Positions 48,628 through 56,504 of a stretch of 56,504 nucleotides of DNA are shown here, piece by piece (the first letter of the stretch is position 1; every line of letters starts with the position of its first letter). Where the stretch lies: the NCBI RefSeq assembly GCF_022179245.1, contig NZ_BPQM01000007.1, positions 1 to 56,504 on the forward strand, given 5' to 3'. A model generated the notes under the pieces. That model was not told where the DNA came from. It saw only the letters and a list, made by a program, of their open reading frames with translations, and made no database searches. The stretch comes from Methylobacterium gregans. Lineage in GTDB: Bacteria; Pseudomonadota; Alphaproteobacteria; Rhizobiales; Beijerinckiaceae. A program made the position numbers and the translations under genes.

Positions 48628-48882
48628 TTACCCGTTCCGGGACCCGTCGCGCGCGGCGGAACGCGCGCCGCGATCCTGATCGTCGCGGAACGCGGACGTC
48701 CGCCACGAGGGCGGGCACGTCATGCGGCCCTCGTAGCCGTCGAACCCGCCGCTGTAGGAGAAGCGGTTCAGGACAGCGTGCCGCGCGCGCTCCGACGCGG
48801 TCTCCGAGCGATAGCCCGCGCTGTAGGGTGTCCGGCTCCGACGCTGAATCTCAGTTCCGTTGCCCGAGCACGGTTCAGCCAT
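48628..48882 (-). CDS. Small hypothetical protein with strong ribosome site
   Basis: An 84-residue frame from ATG 48882, preceded by GAGGAGGG with a 5-6 base spacer. The product is polar and rich in Arg, Ser and Gly, with Tyr-Ser-Gly-Gly-Phe-Asp-Gly-Tyr-Glu-Gly in the middle and one Cys near each half. There is no signal peptide or helix-rich region, and no family is recognised. A plus-strand frame overlaps its 5' end but has no ribosome site. It lies alone between ruvX and dprA. Confidence 0.5.
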   Translation of the reverse strand: MAEPCSGNGTEIQRRSRTPYSAGYRSETASERARHAVLNRFSYSGGFDGYEGRMTCPPSWRTSAFRDDQDRGARSAARDGSRNG

Positions 48883-49105
48883 TCCGGCCCTCCTCACGCA
48901 TGACGCCGCGGTCCATGGTTCAATTCCCGATCGCGCACCCGCGTTGCATCGGATCGCCGTGCGCACGAGTCTGCTCCGACGGGTCGTCGGCCAAGCCTGC
49001 TGCCACAACCTGAAGCGGATCCTGTTCCGGAACAAGCACCCCTCGGAATCCCTGGACCGCGCGCTCCGCTATCTCGTGACGTACCAGCTGCTGGTCCGGT
49101 AGTCG

Positions 49106-50272
49106 TCAGCGGATCAGCGAGACCGCGCCGCTGCCGTGGCGCTCGATCCGGCCGTCGAGCTCGAGTTCGAGGAGCAGCGTCTGCACCGTGCGCACGCCGA
49201 GGCCGGTGGCGCGGGCGAGCGCGTCGGTACCGACCGGGCTCGGGCTCAGCGCGCCGATCAGCCGGGCGCGGGGATCGGCCGTCTCCTCCGGCTCAGGCGC
49301 GTCGAGACCGGTGGCGGGCACGGGCACCACGAGGCCGTCGAGGTCGATCTCGTCCCAGAAGACCGGCTGGTCGGCGAGGTCGGGGGCGTCCCGCGCCTCC
49401 GGCACCGTGCCGCCGACCAGCGGCGCGATGACCGCGAGGACATGGTCGACCTCACCGACCAGGGTCGCGCCCTGGCGGATCAGGTCGTTGGTGCCCTCCG
49501 CCCGCGGATCGAGCGGCGAACCCGGTACCGCGAAGACCTCGCGGCCCTGCTCCAGGGCGAAGCGCGCGGTGATCAGTGAGCCGGAGCGGCGCGCGGCCTC
49601 GACCACCACCGTGCCGTAGGCGAGGCCCGAGATGATGCGGTTGCGGCGCGGGAAATCGCGGCCCCGCGGCTCCCAGCCCATCGGCATCTCGGCGACGACG
49701 GCGCCGCCCGCCTCCACGATCTCGTCCACGAGGCCGGCATGGTTCGCCGGGTAGATCCGGTCGTGGCCGCCGGCCAGCACCGCCACCGTGCCGGTGCCGA
49801 GCGAGGCCTTGTGGGCGCGCGCGTCGATCCCGCGGGCGAGCCCCGAGACCACCGTCAGCCCGGCCTCGCCGAAGCCGCGGGCGAGCCGCTCGGTGAAGGC
49901 GCCGCCGAGTGCCGAGGCGTTGCGCGAGCCGACGATCGCGACCGCGGGCGCGGCGAGCGCGGCGGCGCTGCCCCGGATCGCCAGGAGCGGCGGAGCGCTG
50001 TCCGTGACCTGGAGCAGCCGCGGATAATCGGTCTCGCCGGTCGCGACGAGCCAAGCGCCGAGGCGCGTGGCGGCGGCGATCTCGTCCTCGGCCTCGGCCC
50101 GCGACGGCGGCGTCACGGGCCGCCCCTGGCGCCGGGTCAGCGCCGGCAGCGCGTCGAGGGCGCCGGCCGCGCCGCCGTAGCGGTTGATCAGGGTGCGGAA
50201 GGTGCGCGGGCCCACGCCCTCGGTGCGGATCAGCCGGAGCCAGTCGATGCGCTGCGCGTCGGTGAGCTGCAT
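49106..50272 (-). CDS. dprA: DNA-processing protein DprA (Smf)
   Basis: A 388-residue DprA that loads RecA on incoming single-stranded DNA during transformation. A short SAM-like N-terminal region precedes the Rossmann fold, which has Gly-Ser-Arg-Asn-Ala-Ser, Ser-Gly-Leu-Ala-Arg-Gly-Ile-Asp and Phe-Pro-Arg-Arg-Asn-Arg-Ile-Ile-Ser-Gly-Leu, all near-universal. The C-terminal 60 residues form a winged helix (Leu-Gly-Val-Arg-Thr-Val-Gln-Thr-Leu-Leu). ATG 50272 is chosen; the frame is open to 50311. It is the last gene of the operon, 55 bases after plsY. Confidence 0.96.
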   Translation of the reverse strand: MQLTDAQRIDWLRLIRTEGVGPRTFRTLINRYGGAAGALDALPALTRRQGRPVTPPSRAEAEDEIAAATRLGAWLVATGETDYPRLLQVTDSAPPLLAIRGSAAALAAPAVAIVGSRNASALGGAFTERLARGFGEAGLTVVSGLARGIDARAHKASLGTGTVAVLAGGHDRIYPANHAGLVDEIVEAGGAVVAEMPMGWEPRGRDFPRRNRIISGLAYGTVVVEAARRSGSLITARFALEQGREVFAVPGSPLDPRAEGTNDLIRQGATLVGEVDHVLAVIAPLVGGTVPEARDAPDLADQPVFWDEIDLDGLVVPVPATGLDAPEPEETADPRARLIGALSPSPVGTDALARATGLGVRTVQTLLLELELDGRIERHGSGAVSLIR

Positions 50273-50327
50273 GGCATGGGTTCCGGACCGTGGTCCTAGG
50301 AACCCTATCACAGTAGTCTCGGTGCGT

Positions 50328-50936
50328 TCAGCCCTTCTGACCGATCCGTCCCTCGCTGCCGTCCATCAGCCGCCGGATGTTGGGCGCGTGCTTCCACCAG
50401 AGCAGGAGGCCGAGCAGGAGGAAGAGCAGCGCCTCCGCCGGCCGGCCGAGGGCCCAGAGCACGAGCGGGGTCGCGGCGGAGGCCGCCAGCGCGGCGAGCG
50501 AGGAGTAGCGGAGCGCGAAGGCGAGGCCGAGCCAGATGCCCGCGAAGGCGAGCAGCGCCAGCGGGCTGAGGCCCAGCAGCACGCCGATGAAGGTCGCCAC
50601 GCCCTTGCCGCCGCGGAAGCCGAGCCAGACCGGGAAAAGGTGGCCGAGGAAGGCGCCGAGCCCGGCCGCGAGCATCGCGGTCTCGCTGACCTGGGCGGCG
50701 ATCAGCACCGCGGCGGTGCCCTTCAGGGCGTCGCCGAGCAGCGTCGCGGCGGCGAGCCCCTTGCGGCCGGTGCGCAGCACGTTCGTCGCGCCGATATTGC
50801 CCGAGCCGATCGCCCGCACGTCGCCGAGCCCGGCGAACTTGGTCAGGATCAGCCCGAACGGGATCGAGCCCAGCGCGTAGCCGAGCGCGAGGCAAGCGGC
50901 GACCGCAGGGGTCGCGAAGTCGGCGGCCGCGATCAC
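50328..50936 (-). CDS. plsY: Acyl-phosphate:glycerol-3-phosphate acyltransferase
   Basis: A 202-residue inner-membrane enzyme with about six transmembrane segments that makes lysophosphatidic acid from acyl phosphate. The active-site motifs are [26 protein letters not shown], and Lys-His-Ala-Pro-Asn-Ile-Arg-Arg near the end. It starts at GTG within GTGA that contains the pyrC' stop. Confidence 0.97.
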   Translation of the reverse strand: MIAAADFATPAVAACLALGYALGSIPFGLILTKFAGLGDVRAIGSGNIGATNVLRTGRKGLAAATLLGDALKGTAAVLIAAQVSETAMLAAGLGAFLGHLFPVWLGFRGGKGVATFIGVLLGLSPLALLAFAGIWLGLAFALRYSSLAALAASAATPLVLWALGRPAEALLFLLLGLLLWWKHAPNIRRLMDGSEGRIGQKG

Positions 50937-52249
50937 GCCGCCACCGCGATCTCTGGGAGTCGGTGCACGACGCGGCCACCGACGAGGGTCAGCACGGCCG
51001 CGCCCTGCAGGCGGGCCTCGTCGAAGGGCGAGTTCTTCGAGCGGGACTTCAGCTGCCGCTTGTCGAGGACGTAAGGCAGATCGGGGTCGATCAGCACGAG
51101 GTCGGCGGGCGCGCCGGCGGCGAGACGCCCGGCCTCGCGCCCGAGGATCTTGGCCGGGGCCACGGTAAGGGCCTGGATCAGGCGCGGCAGGCCGATATCC
51201 CCCGTGTGGACGAGGCGCATCGCGGCGCCGAGCAGGGTCTCGATGCCGAGCGCGCCGTTGGCCGCCTCCGCGAAAGGCAGGCGCTTGGTCTCGACGTCCT
51301 GCGGGTTGTGGTCCGAGACCACCACGTCGATCACGCCGTCCTTGAGCGCCTGCACCACGGCCAGCCGGTCGCTCTCGTGGCGCAGCGGCGGCGCGAGCCG
51401 GCAGAAGGTGCGGTAATGACCGATGTCGCCTTCGTTGAGCACGAGGTTGTTGACCGAGACGCCGCAGGTGACGGGCAGGCCGGCCTCCTTGGCCCGCCGG
51501 ACGATCTCGACGGAATCGGCGCAGCTGATCATCGCCGCGTGGTAGCGGGCGCCGGTCAGCCGCACGAGGCGGATGTCGCGCTCCAGCATCACCGTCTCGG
51601 CCTCGCGCGGGATGCCCGCGAGCCCGAGGCGGGAGGCGAACTCGCCCTCGTTCATCACGCCCTCGCCGACGAGGTCCGGCTCCTCGACGTGCTGCATGAT
51701 GAGCGCGCCGAAATCGCGCGCGTAGGTCAGCGCCCGGCGCATGACCTGGGCGTTCGTCACCGCCTTCAGGCCGTCCGTGAACGCGACGGCACCGGCCTCC
51801 TGCAGAAGGCCGAACTCGGTCATCTCCCGCCCCGCGAGGCCTTTCGTGATGGCCGCCGCCGGCAGGACGTTGACGCAGGCCGTGTCGCGCGCGCGGCGCA
51901 GCACGAAGTCGACGATGGCCGGCCCGTCGATCACCGGGTTGGTGTCGGGCATGCAGACGAGCGTCGTGACGCCGCCGGCAGCGGCCGCCGCGCTCGCCGA
52001 GGCCAGGGTCTCGCGATGCTCGGCGCCCGGCTCGCCCACGAAGGCGCGCAGGTCGATGAGGCCGGGCGCCAGCACGTTGCCGCCGCAGTCGATTCGCTCC
52101 GCGCCCTCCGGCGCACCGGGAGCGGCGCCGTGGGCCACGTCGGCGATGCGGCCCTCGCGGACCAGGACGGATCCGAGCGTCTCCCGGCCGGTGGCCGGGT
52201 CGAGCAGGCGGGCGTTGATGAGGAGGAGCGGACGCAGGGACATCGACAT
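50933..52249 (-). CDS. pyrC': Dihydroorotase homologue lacking metal ligands (PyrC')
   Basis: A 438-residue amidohydrolase of the type I dihydroorotase family, directly after pyrB. Overall similarity is clear, with Gly-Leu-Ile-Asp, Gly-Glu-Pro-Gly and Cys-Met-Pro-Asp-Thr-Asn-Pro. However, the zinc-binding His-x-His after Gly-Leu-Ile-Asp is Arg68-Ala-Phe70, the His-His pair in Val-Thr-Pro-His-His is Asn-Asn, and Asp-His-Ala-Pro-His is Asp-His-Asn-Pro-Gln. Catalysis is therefore unlikely. Such PyrC' proteins form dodecamers with aspartate carbamoyltransferase in pseudomonads. A functional dihydroorotase should be encoded elsewhere. Starts at TGATG overlap with pyrB; in-frame GTG 52252 and ATG 52243 are alternatives. 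Confidence 0.9.
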   Translation of the reverse strand: MSMSLRPLLLINARLLDPATGRETLGSVLVREGRIADVAHGAAPGAPEGAERIDCGGNVLAPGLIDLRAFVGEPGAEHRETLASASAAAAAGGVTTLVCMPDTNPVIDGPAIVDFVLRRARDTACVNVLPAAAITKGLAGREMTEFGLLQEAGAVAFTDGLKAVTNAQVMRRALTYARDFGALIMQHVEEPDLVGEGVMNEGEFASRLGLAGIPREAETVMLERDIRLVRLTGARYHAAMISCADSVEIVRRAKEAGLPVTCGVSVNNLVLNEGDIGHYRTFCRLAPPLRHESDRLAVVQALKDGVIDVVVSDHNPQDVETKRLPFAEAANGALGIETLLGAAMRLVHTGDIGLPRLIQALTVAPAKILGREAGRLAAGAPADLVLIDPDLPYVLDKRQLKSRSKNSPFDEARLQGAAVLTLVGGRVVHRLPEIAVAA

Positions 52250-53196
52250 CACCCGTTCGGCAGGTGGCTCGCGAGGGCTTCGAGCACCGCCATGCGCACG
52301 GCGACGCCCATCTCGACCTGCTCGCGGATCAGCGACTGGGCGCCGTCAGCGATGTCGGAGGCGATCTCGACACCGCGGTTCATCGGGCCGGGATGCATCA
52401 CCAGCGCGTCGGGCTTGGCCAGCGCCAGCTTGTCGCCGTCGAGGCCGTAATAGCGGAAGTACTCCTTCACGGAGGGCACGAAGGAGCCGTTCATGCGCTC
52501 GCGCTGGAGGCGCAGCATCATGACGATGTCGCAACCCCTCAGACCCTCGCGCATGTTGGTGAAGACCTCGACGCCGAAGCGCGCGATGCCGGCCGGCAGC
52601 AGCGAGGTCGGGCCGATCACCCGCACCCGCGCGCCCAACGCCTGCAGGCTGATGATGTTCGAGCGCGCGACGCGGGAATGCAGGACGTCGCCGCAGATCG
52701 CGACCTGAAGCCCCTCGATCCGGCCCTTGTTGCGGCGGATGGTGAGCGCGTCGAGGAGCGCCTGGGTCGGGTGCTCATGGGCGCCGTCGCCCGCGTTCAC
52801 CACCGAGCAATCGACCTTGCGGGCCAGCAGATGCACCGCGCCCGCCGATTGATGGCGCACCACGATGATGTCGGGCCGCATGGCGTTCAGGGTCGCGGCG
52901 GTGTCGATCAGCGTCTCGCCCTTCTTCACCGACGAGGAGGCGACCGACATGTTCATCACGTCGGCGCCGAGCCGCTTGCCGGCGAGCTCGAACGAGGACT
53001 GCGTCCGGGTCGAGGGCTCGAAGAACAGGTTGATCTGGGTACGGCCGCGCAGCGTGGTGCGCTTCTTCTCGACCTGCCGGGAGATGTCGACGGCGGCGTC
53101 CGCCCGGTCGAGCAGGCCCTCGATCTCGGGGCGCGTCAGCCCCTCGATGCCGAGGAGATGGCGGTGGGGGAAGCTCGGGGGCGCGGCCTGGGTCAT
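52249..53196 (-). CDS. pyrB: Aspartate carbamoyltransferase, catalytic chain
   Basis: A 315-residue enzyme that makes carbamoyl-aspartate in pyrimidine synthesis. The carbamoyl-phosphate site [11 protein letters not shown] is present, as are His-Pro-Thr-Gln-Ala-Leu-Leu-Asp and His-Pro-Gly-Pro-Met-Asn-Arg-Gly. No regulatory pyrI gene is nearby, and the degenerate PyrC' takes the usual partner position. It is the first gene of the operon and diverges from the RraA-like gene. Confidence 0.98.
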   Translation of the reverse strand: MTQAAPPSFPHRHLLGIEGLTRPEIEGLLDRADAAVDISRQVEKKRTTLRGRTQINLFFEPSTRTQSSFELAGKRLGADVMNMSVASSSVKKGETLIDTAATLNAMRPDIIVVRHQSAGAVHLLARKVDCSVVNAGDGAHEHPTQALLDALTIRRNKGRIEGLQVAICGDVLHSRVARSNIISLQALGARVRVIGPTSLLPAGIARFGVEVFTNMREGLRGCDIVMMLRLQRERMNGSFVPSVKEYFRYYGLDGDKLALAKPDALVMHPGPMNRGVEIASDIADGAQSLIREQVEMGVAVRMAVLEALASHLPNG

Positions 53197-53356
53197 GTCG
53201 AGGGCCGGTGATAGGTCGCCGGGCCGGGCCGGGCAAGGGCGGCGGCGGCTTCACGACGGTTCGCGCACGCCTTCGTCGTGGCCGTCCTTGCCGCGCCCGT
53301 CCGGCGACCCACTTCGCCGGGGCCGAACGCGCCGTAGGCCTGCCCGAGGATTCCCC

Positions 53357-54013
53357 ATGATCGACCAGACCCTGCGCGACGCGCTGCTCGCGGTGAGCCC
53401 GGCGAGCCTCACCCGGGCGCTCGTCCGCCGCGGCGTGCGGGCCCACGTCTTCGCGGGCCTGGAGGTCCGGTCATCGACTCCCGTTGCCGGGCCGGCCTAC
53501 ACAATGCGTCTGATCCCCGCCCGGGACGAGGCCGCGGGCGACCTCGCGCGGGCGATCGGGCAGGTGCCGGAGGGCGCCGTGCTGGTGATCGACGCGTCCG
53601 GGGCAGGCAGCGCCCTGCCCTTCGCCTCCATCCTCGCCGCCGCCCTGGCCCGGGCCGGCGTCGCCGGGCTCGTCACCGATGCGGGCCTCTCCGACGATCT
53701 CGCCCTGCCGGCCTGGGGCCGCGATCCGGGCCGGTCGCCAGGCGGCATGGGCCTCGCGCTGGCGGGAACGGGCGAGCCCGTCGCCTGCGCGGGCGCGGCG
53801 GTGCATCCGGGCGACATCGTGGTGGCTGGGCCGGACGGGGCCGTGGTCGTGCCCGCGGATATCGCCGAAGCGGTCGCGCTCGAGGCCGTCGAGCAGCAGC
53901 GGCTGGACCTCTGGCTCCTCAGAGAGGCGGAGAAGGGCACGGCGCTTGCCAGCCTGCTGCCGCCGGACACGGAGACCCGCGCCCGGTTCGAGGCCGAGAC
54001 CAAGACTCTTTGA
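53357..54013 (+). CDS. RraA-like protein with altered active site
   Basis: A 218-residue protein of the RraA/HMG-aldolase fold. The Pro-Gly-Asp-Ile-Val-Val-Ala-Gly-Pro-Asp-Gly-Ala-Val-Val-Val-Pro segment is diagnostic. The usual Thr/Val-Asp-Gly-x-x-Arg-Asp catalytic loop reads Val-Thr-Asp-Ala-Gly-Leu-Ser-Asp, so the key Arg is Ser, and the Gly-Asp-x-x-Gly before it reads Asp-Ala-Ser-Gly. Aldolase activity is doubtful; a binding or regulatory role is possible. ATG 53357 has GAGGA 7 bases upstream. It is followed 7 bases later by the YdcF gene, so they are co-transcribed. Confidence 0.8.
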   Translation: MIDQTLRDALLAVSPASLTRALVRRGVRAHVFAGLEVRSSTPVAGPAYTMRLIPARDEAAGDLARAIGQVPEGAVLVIDASGAGSALPFASILAAALARAGVAGLVTDAGLSDDLALPAWGRDPGRSPGGMGLALAGTGEPVACAGAAVHPGDIVVAGPDGAVVVPADIAEAVALEAVEQQRLDLWLLREAEKGTALASLLPPDTETRARFEAETKTL

Positions 54014-54020
54014 GGCGACG

Positions 54021-54857
54021 ATGTTCTTCCCCGCCTCGAAGCTCGTCTTCTTCCTGTTCACTCCGTCGAACTTCCTGATCCTCTGCGTCCTCGCGGGCGC
54101 CGCGCTCTTCGGCCTCGGCTGGCGCGGGACGGGCGGCTTCCTCGTCGTCTTCGCCGGGATCGGGCTGGCGCTCGGCGGCCTCTCCCCGCTTCCCGCGCTC
54201 GCGATGCTGCCGCTGGAGGAGCGCTTCCCGCGCTTCGAGGACGACGGCCAGCCCGTCACCGGCATCATCCTGCTCGGCGGTGGCATCGAGACGCGCATCG
54301 CCACCGCACGCGGTCAGTTCGTCGGCAACGACGCGGACGAGCGGCAGACCTACGCGGCGGCGCTGGCCCGGCGCTACCCGCAGGCGCGCCTCGTCTTCTC
54401 GGGCGGCAGCGGCAGCCTGCGGGGCGGCGGCGACAGCGAGGCGGACATCATCAGCCGCTACGCCGACACGCTCGGCTTGCCGCGCTCGCGCCTCATCCTG
54501 GAAGGCCGCTCGCGCAACACCTACGAGAACGCCCGCTTCAGCGCCGAGTTGGTCCAGCCCAAGCCCGAGGAGCGCTGGCTCCTCGTCACCTCGGGCTGGC
54601 ACATGCCGCGCGCGGTCGGCTGCTTCCGGCAGGCGGGATTTCGCGTGACCGCCTTTCCGGTCGATTACCGCACCGGCGGCTGGGGCGACCTCTTCCGCTA
54701 CAACGGCTTCGCCTCGGACGGGCTGTTCCAGCTCGATCTCGCCGTGAAGGAGTGGATCGGCCTCGCGGTCTACCGGTTCGCCGGCTACACCTCCGGCTGG
54801 CTCCCGGGGCCGGAGGATGCCGCCCCGACCCCCGCGACCGCGGACCCGAGCCGGTAG
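54021..54857 (+). CDS. YdcF/ElyC-family (DUF218) membrane protein
   Basis: A 278-residue protein with two N-terminal transmembrane helices (about residues 5-30 and 37-58) and a periplasmic DUF218 domain: Ile-Ile-Leu-Leu-Gly-Gly-Gly, Ser-Gly-Gly-Ser, Glu-Gly-Arg-Ser-Arg-Asn-Thr-Tyr-Glu-Asn-Ala, and Leu-Val-Thr-Ser-Gly-Trp-His-Met-Pro-Arg-Ala. Relatives such as ElyC and SanA act in envelope integrity. Its last 73 bases overlap the 3' end of the DUF3253 gene on the other strand. Confidence 0.9.
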   Translation: MFFPASKLVFFLFTPSNFLILCVLAGAALFGLGWRGTGGFLVVFAGIGLALGGLSPLPALAMLPLEERFPRFEDDGQPVTGIILLGGGIETRIATARGQFVGNDADERQTYAAALARRYPQARLVFSGGSGSLRGGGDSEADIISRYADTLGLPRSRLILEGRSRNTYENARFSAELVQPKPEERWLLVTSGWHMPRAVGCFRQAGFRVTAFPVDYRTGGWGDLFRYNGFASDGLFQLDLAVKEWIGLAVYRFAGYTSGWLPGPEDAAPTPATADPSR

Positions 54858-55132
54858 ACCCCGCGGAAATCGTCCGGATCGACCGGGCGGCCCTTGCGCA
54901 GGATCGCGATCCGGCCGGCCTTGGCCAGCCGCACGGCGATACGCCGGACCGGCTGCATCAGCTTGCCCCACCCGTCCGGATGCGGGCCGCCGAGCGCGCG
55001 GGCGACCTCGGACGGGCAGACCGTCTTGCCCGCGCCGCGCCCGTCCACGAGGTCGAGCAGCGTCGTCTCGATCAGGCCCTCGTCCACGGACTGGCCGGGC
55101 TTCCTGTCCGAACTCTTGCCGGGTCCGCTCAT
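54785..55132 (-). CDS. DUF3253 protein
   Basis: A 115-residue basic, soluble protein. The core, with Cys-Pro-Ser-Glu-Val-Ala-Arg-Ala-Leu, Trp-Gly-Lys-Leu-Met-Gln-Pro-Val-Arg-Arg-Ile-Ala and Gly-Arg-Ile-Ala-Ile-Leu-Arg-Lys-Gly-Arg-Pro-Val-Asp, is typical of DUF3253, a winged-helix-like family of unknown role. ATG 55132 overlaps the DUF599 stop (ATGA). Its C-terminal Gly/Ser/Ala tail is antisense to the end of the YdcF gene. Confidence 0.9.
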   Translation of the reverse strand: MSGPGKSSDRKPGQSVDEGLIETTLLDLVDGRGAGKTVCPSEVARALGGPHPDGWGKLMQPVRRIAVRLAKAGRIAILRKGRPVDPDDFRGVYRLGSAVAGVGAASSGPGSQPEV

Positions 55133-55863
55133 CGCGCGCTCTCCTTCAGCACCTCGTCCTCCTCCAGAAGCGCGCTCCGGATCTCGGAGGCGAACTGGCG
55201 GCGCCACATCACCAGCACCGCCGCGGCGGTGGTGAGCATCAAGAGGTAGGGGCTGACGAACCAGCCCAGATAGGCCAGGGCGAACAGAAAGGCGCGCTGA
55301 CCCCGGGCGAACTGCTTGCCGGCGGCGATGTTCATCGCGGCGGCACGGCGGGCGGCCCGCAGGGTCGCGGCCTCGCCCGCGTCCGAGCCCTTCGGCGGCA
55401 CCGCCCCGATCAGGATGGCGCCGTAGTTGAACAGCCGGTAGGCCCAGGCGAACTTGAAGAAGGCGTAGACGAAGACGACCGCGAGCCCCGCCACCTTGAT
55501 CTCCCAGGTGAGCCGCGTGGCGGTGCCGCCGATCGCCAGCGCGCCGAACAGGTTCAGCACGTCGTCGCCAGAGCGCGAGAGCGTGAGCACACCGCCGAGC
55601 GCGATCAGCGTCGTCGAGGCGAAGAAGGCGGTGCCGTTCTGCAGCGAGGCGTTGATCGTGGTGTCCACCACGCGGTTGTCCCGCTGGATCATCTGGCGTG
55701 CCCAGATCTCGCGTTGCCGGTTCATCAGCTGTGACAGCGAGACCATCCGGCCCCGCAGCCGCCCGACCGAGAGCGCATAGCTGGTCCAGGCGGCGATGAA
55801 GAACAGGAGCGCGCCGAGGTCGAGCGGCGAAAATGCCGCCGCGGCGGTCTTCAGGTCGGTCAT
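55129..55863 (-). CDS. DUF599 membrane protein
   Basis: A 244-residue protein with four likely transmembrane segments: about residues 15-35, 80-100, 118-140 and 190-220. The Arg-Gln-Met-Ile-Gln-Arg-Asp-Asn-Arg-Val-Val-Asp-Thr and Phe-Phe-Ala-Ser-Thr-Thr-Leu-Ile-Ala-Leu-Gly-Gly tracts match DUF599, whose function is unknown. It is coupled to the DUF3253 gene that follows. Confidence 0.88.
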   Translation of the reverse strand: MTDLKTAAAAFSPLDLGALLFFIAAWTSYALSVGRLRGRMVSLSQLMNRQREIWARQMIQRDNRVVDTTINASLQNGTAFFASTTLIALGGVLTLSRSGDDVLNLFGALAIGGTATRLTWEIKVAGLAVVFVYAFFKFAWAYRLFNYGAILIGAVPPKGSDAGEAATLRAARRAAAMNIAAGKQFARGQRAFLFALAYLGWFVSPYLLMLTTAAAVLVMWRRQFASEIRSALLEEDEVLKESAR

Positions 55864-56071
55864 GGTCTGCCGGAGGATCGTTGCCGCGGGGGCATATCAG
55901 CCGCGTGCCGGGGCCGGAAGCCGTCCCCGGTAGAAGCCCGCGCCGCCGGAGCGTGCGAGGGGCCGCTCGCGACGCAAGTGGGCTGTGCAGCGGATTCAAC
56001 AACGGGCCAGCGACGGGGGTGCGGATGATGGCCGCCGGTTCCTGACCTGACTTCCCTGTCGGCAATATCTT

Positions 56072-56254
56072 ATGGCATCTCGGCTAGAAGTCTTTGCCTG
56101 TATGCAAAGTCACATGGGCGCGATCGTGGTGGCTCAGCAGGTTAATCTCTACGAGGGGCCGAACCTCTACCTGAACGCGAACTACGGCCAGACGAGCGTG
56201 CCAGTGCCCAAGGGCGTGGGCCCGATCTCGGGCAAACTCCTGCTGTCGCAGTAG
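56072..56254 (+). CDS. Possible 60-residue hypothetical protein
   Basis: An open frame from ATG 56072 with no recognisable ribosome site. The peptide has a mildly hydrophobic N-terminus and a polar Gly/Pro/Val-rich second half (Tyr-Glu-Gly-Pro-Asn-Leu-Tyr, Val-Pro-Val-Pro-Lys-Gly-Val-Gly). Codons are less GC-biased than in neighbours, especially in the first third. An internal ATG at 56102 is an alternative. No family is recognised. Confidence 0.3.
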   Translation: MASRLEVFACMQSHMGAIVVAQQVNLYEGPNLYLNANYGQTSVPVPKGVGPISGKLLLSQ

Positions 56255-56375
56255 ACGCGTTCGCGCGCACGGCCACGGTGCTGTCGGCGAGGCCTTTGGT
56301 CATCCTCAGCGATGTCCGTTTCCAGATTGTCTGCGGTCGGCGGTGGATGCCGCCCTCGCACGTTCGGAGGCGGTC

Positions 56376-56504
56376 CTACGACAGGATGCGGAAGCCGGCG
56401 GATGCCACCTCGGGGCGCCCCGTCGCCGCGACGTCCGTGACGCGCGCGCCAGGCGGTCCCTCCCGACAGGCCGCCAGCATCGCGTCGACCGCGGCCTCGG
56501 GCCC
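56376..56504 (-). CDS. Acylphosphatase-like protein, C-terminal fragment (runs off the window)
   Basis: The last 42 codons of a minus-strand gene, cut by the window edge. The segment Gly-Pro-Glu-Ala-Ala-Val-Asp-Ala-Met, then Cys-Arg-Glu-Gly-Pro-Pro-Gly-Ala-Arg-Val, and the ending Gly-Phe-Arg-Ile-Leu correspond to the second half of acylphosphatase, where Gly-Pro-x-Ala-Arg-Val precedes the final strand. The catalytic Arg/Asn part lies outside the window, so the call is tentative. Confidence 0.6.
   Translation of the reverse strand, partial: GPEAAVDAMLAACREGPPGARVTDVAATGRPEVASAGFRILS

Noticed and set aside
48860..49102. An 80-codon plus-strand frame upstream of dprA
   Set aside because: It lacks a ribosome site and overlaps the better-supported minus-strand frame at 48628-48882.

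Overview
The window is high-GC, gene-dense chromosomal DNA from an alphaproteobacterium, most likely a member of the Hyphomicrobiales close to Methylobacterium/Methylorubrum. The evidence is the strong preference for G or C at third codon positions, the split ATP synthase (only the F1 genes atpHAGDC, no F0 genes), the block ppk1 / hdaA / perM / purM-purN, and the order pyrB-pyrC'-plsY-dprA. No rRNA or tRNA gene, CRISPR array, insertion sequence, integrase or prophage gene is visible. This is mostly core genome.

Layout: 1-483 is a perfect 136-base inverted repeat around the 5' end of an EcsC-type gene, probably a fold-back at a contig edge. 471-6478 carries ampG, a LOV blue-light histidine kinase with its single-domain response regulator, and mutS. 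6614-12840 has a small secreted protein, helicase hrpB, a hotdog thioesterase, then a run DUF1285 / CoA-type Nudix hydrolase / DUF6111 / cca. 12850-18069 is the F1 ATP synthase operon, ended by a clear intrinsic terminator. 18302-24875 holds two thioredoxin-fold proteins, argG, an internally duplicated protein of unknown function, mtgA head-to-head with ispA, and ung. 24872-32002 holds a Tat-exported 5'-nucleotidase, a methyltransferase, hemH, ppk1 and a PPOX-fold protein. 32054-35811 is hdaA, perM, purM and purN. 35901-42672 holds small secreted proteins, ndk, a GST, a DUF4345 membrane protein, and an AaeB/AaeX/AaeA-like efflux operon. 43287-48573 is gatB, gatCA, a SUKH/SMI1-type protein and ruvX. 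49106-53196 is the pyrB-pyrC'-plsY-dprA operon, in which the dihydroorotase homologue has lost its metal ligands. 53357-55863 holds an RraA-like protein, a YdcF protein and a DUF3253/DUF599 pair. The right edge cuts an acylphosphatase-like gene.

Most functions are housekeeping: ATP synthesis, purine, pyrimidine and arginine synthesis, tRNA maturation and amidation, DNA repair and uptake, heme, isoprenoid, peptidoglycan, polyphosphate and nucleotide-pool enzymes. Many neighbours overlap by 1-8 bases (ATGA, GTGA or TGATG junctions), which suggests translational coupling. I see no undescribed multi-gene defence or mobile system. The points most worth checking are the fold-back repeat, the LOV kinase/receiver pair, the two-repeat protein at 21609-22181, the SUKH protein upstream of ruvX, the degenerate PyrC', the RraA-like protein without its catalytic arginine, several small proteins under 60 residues, and a recurring family of C-rich hairpins.
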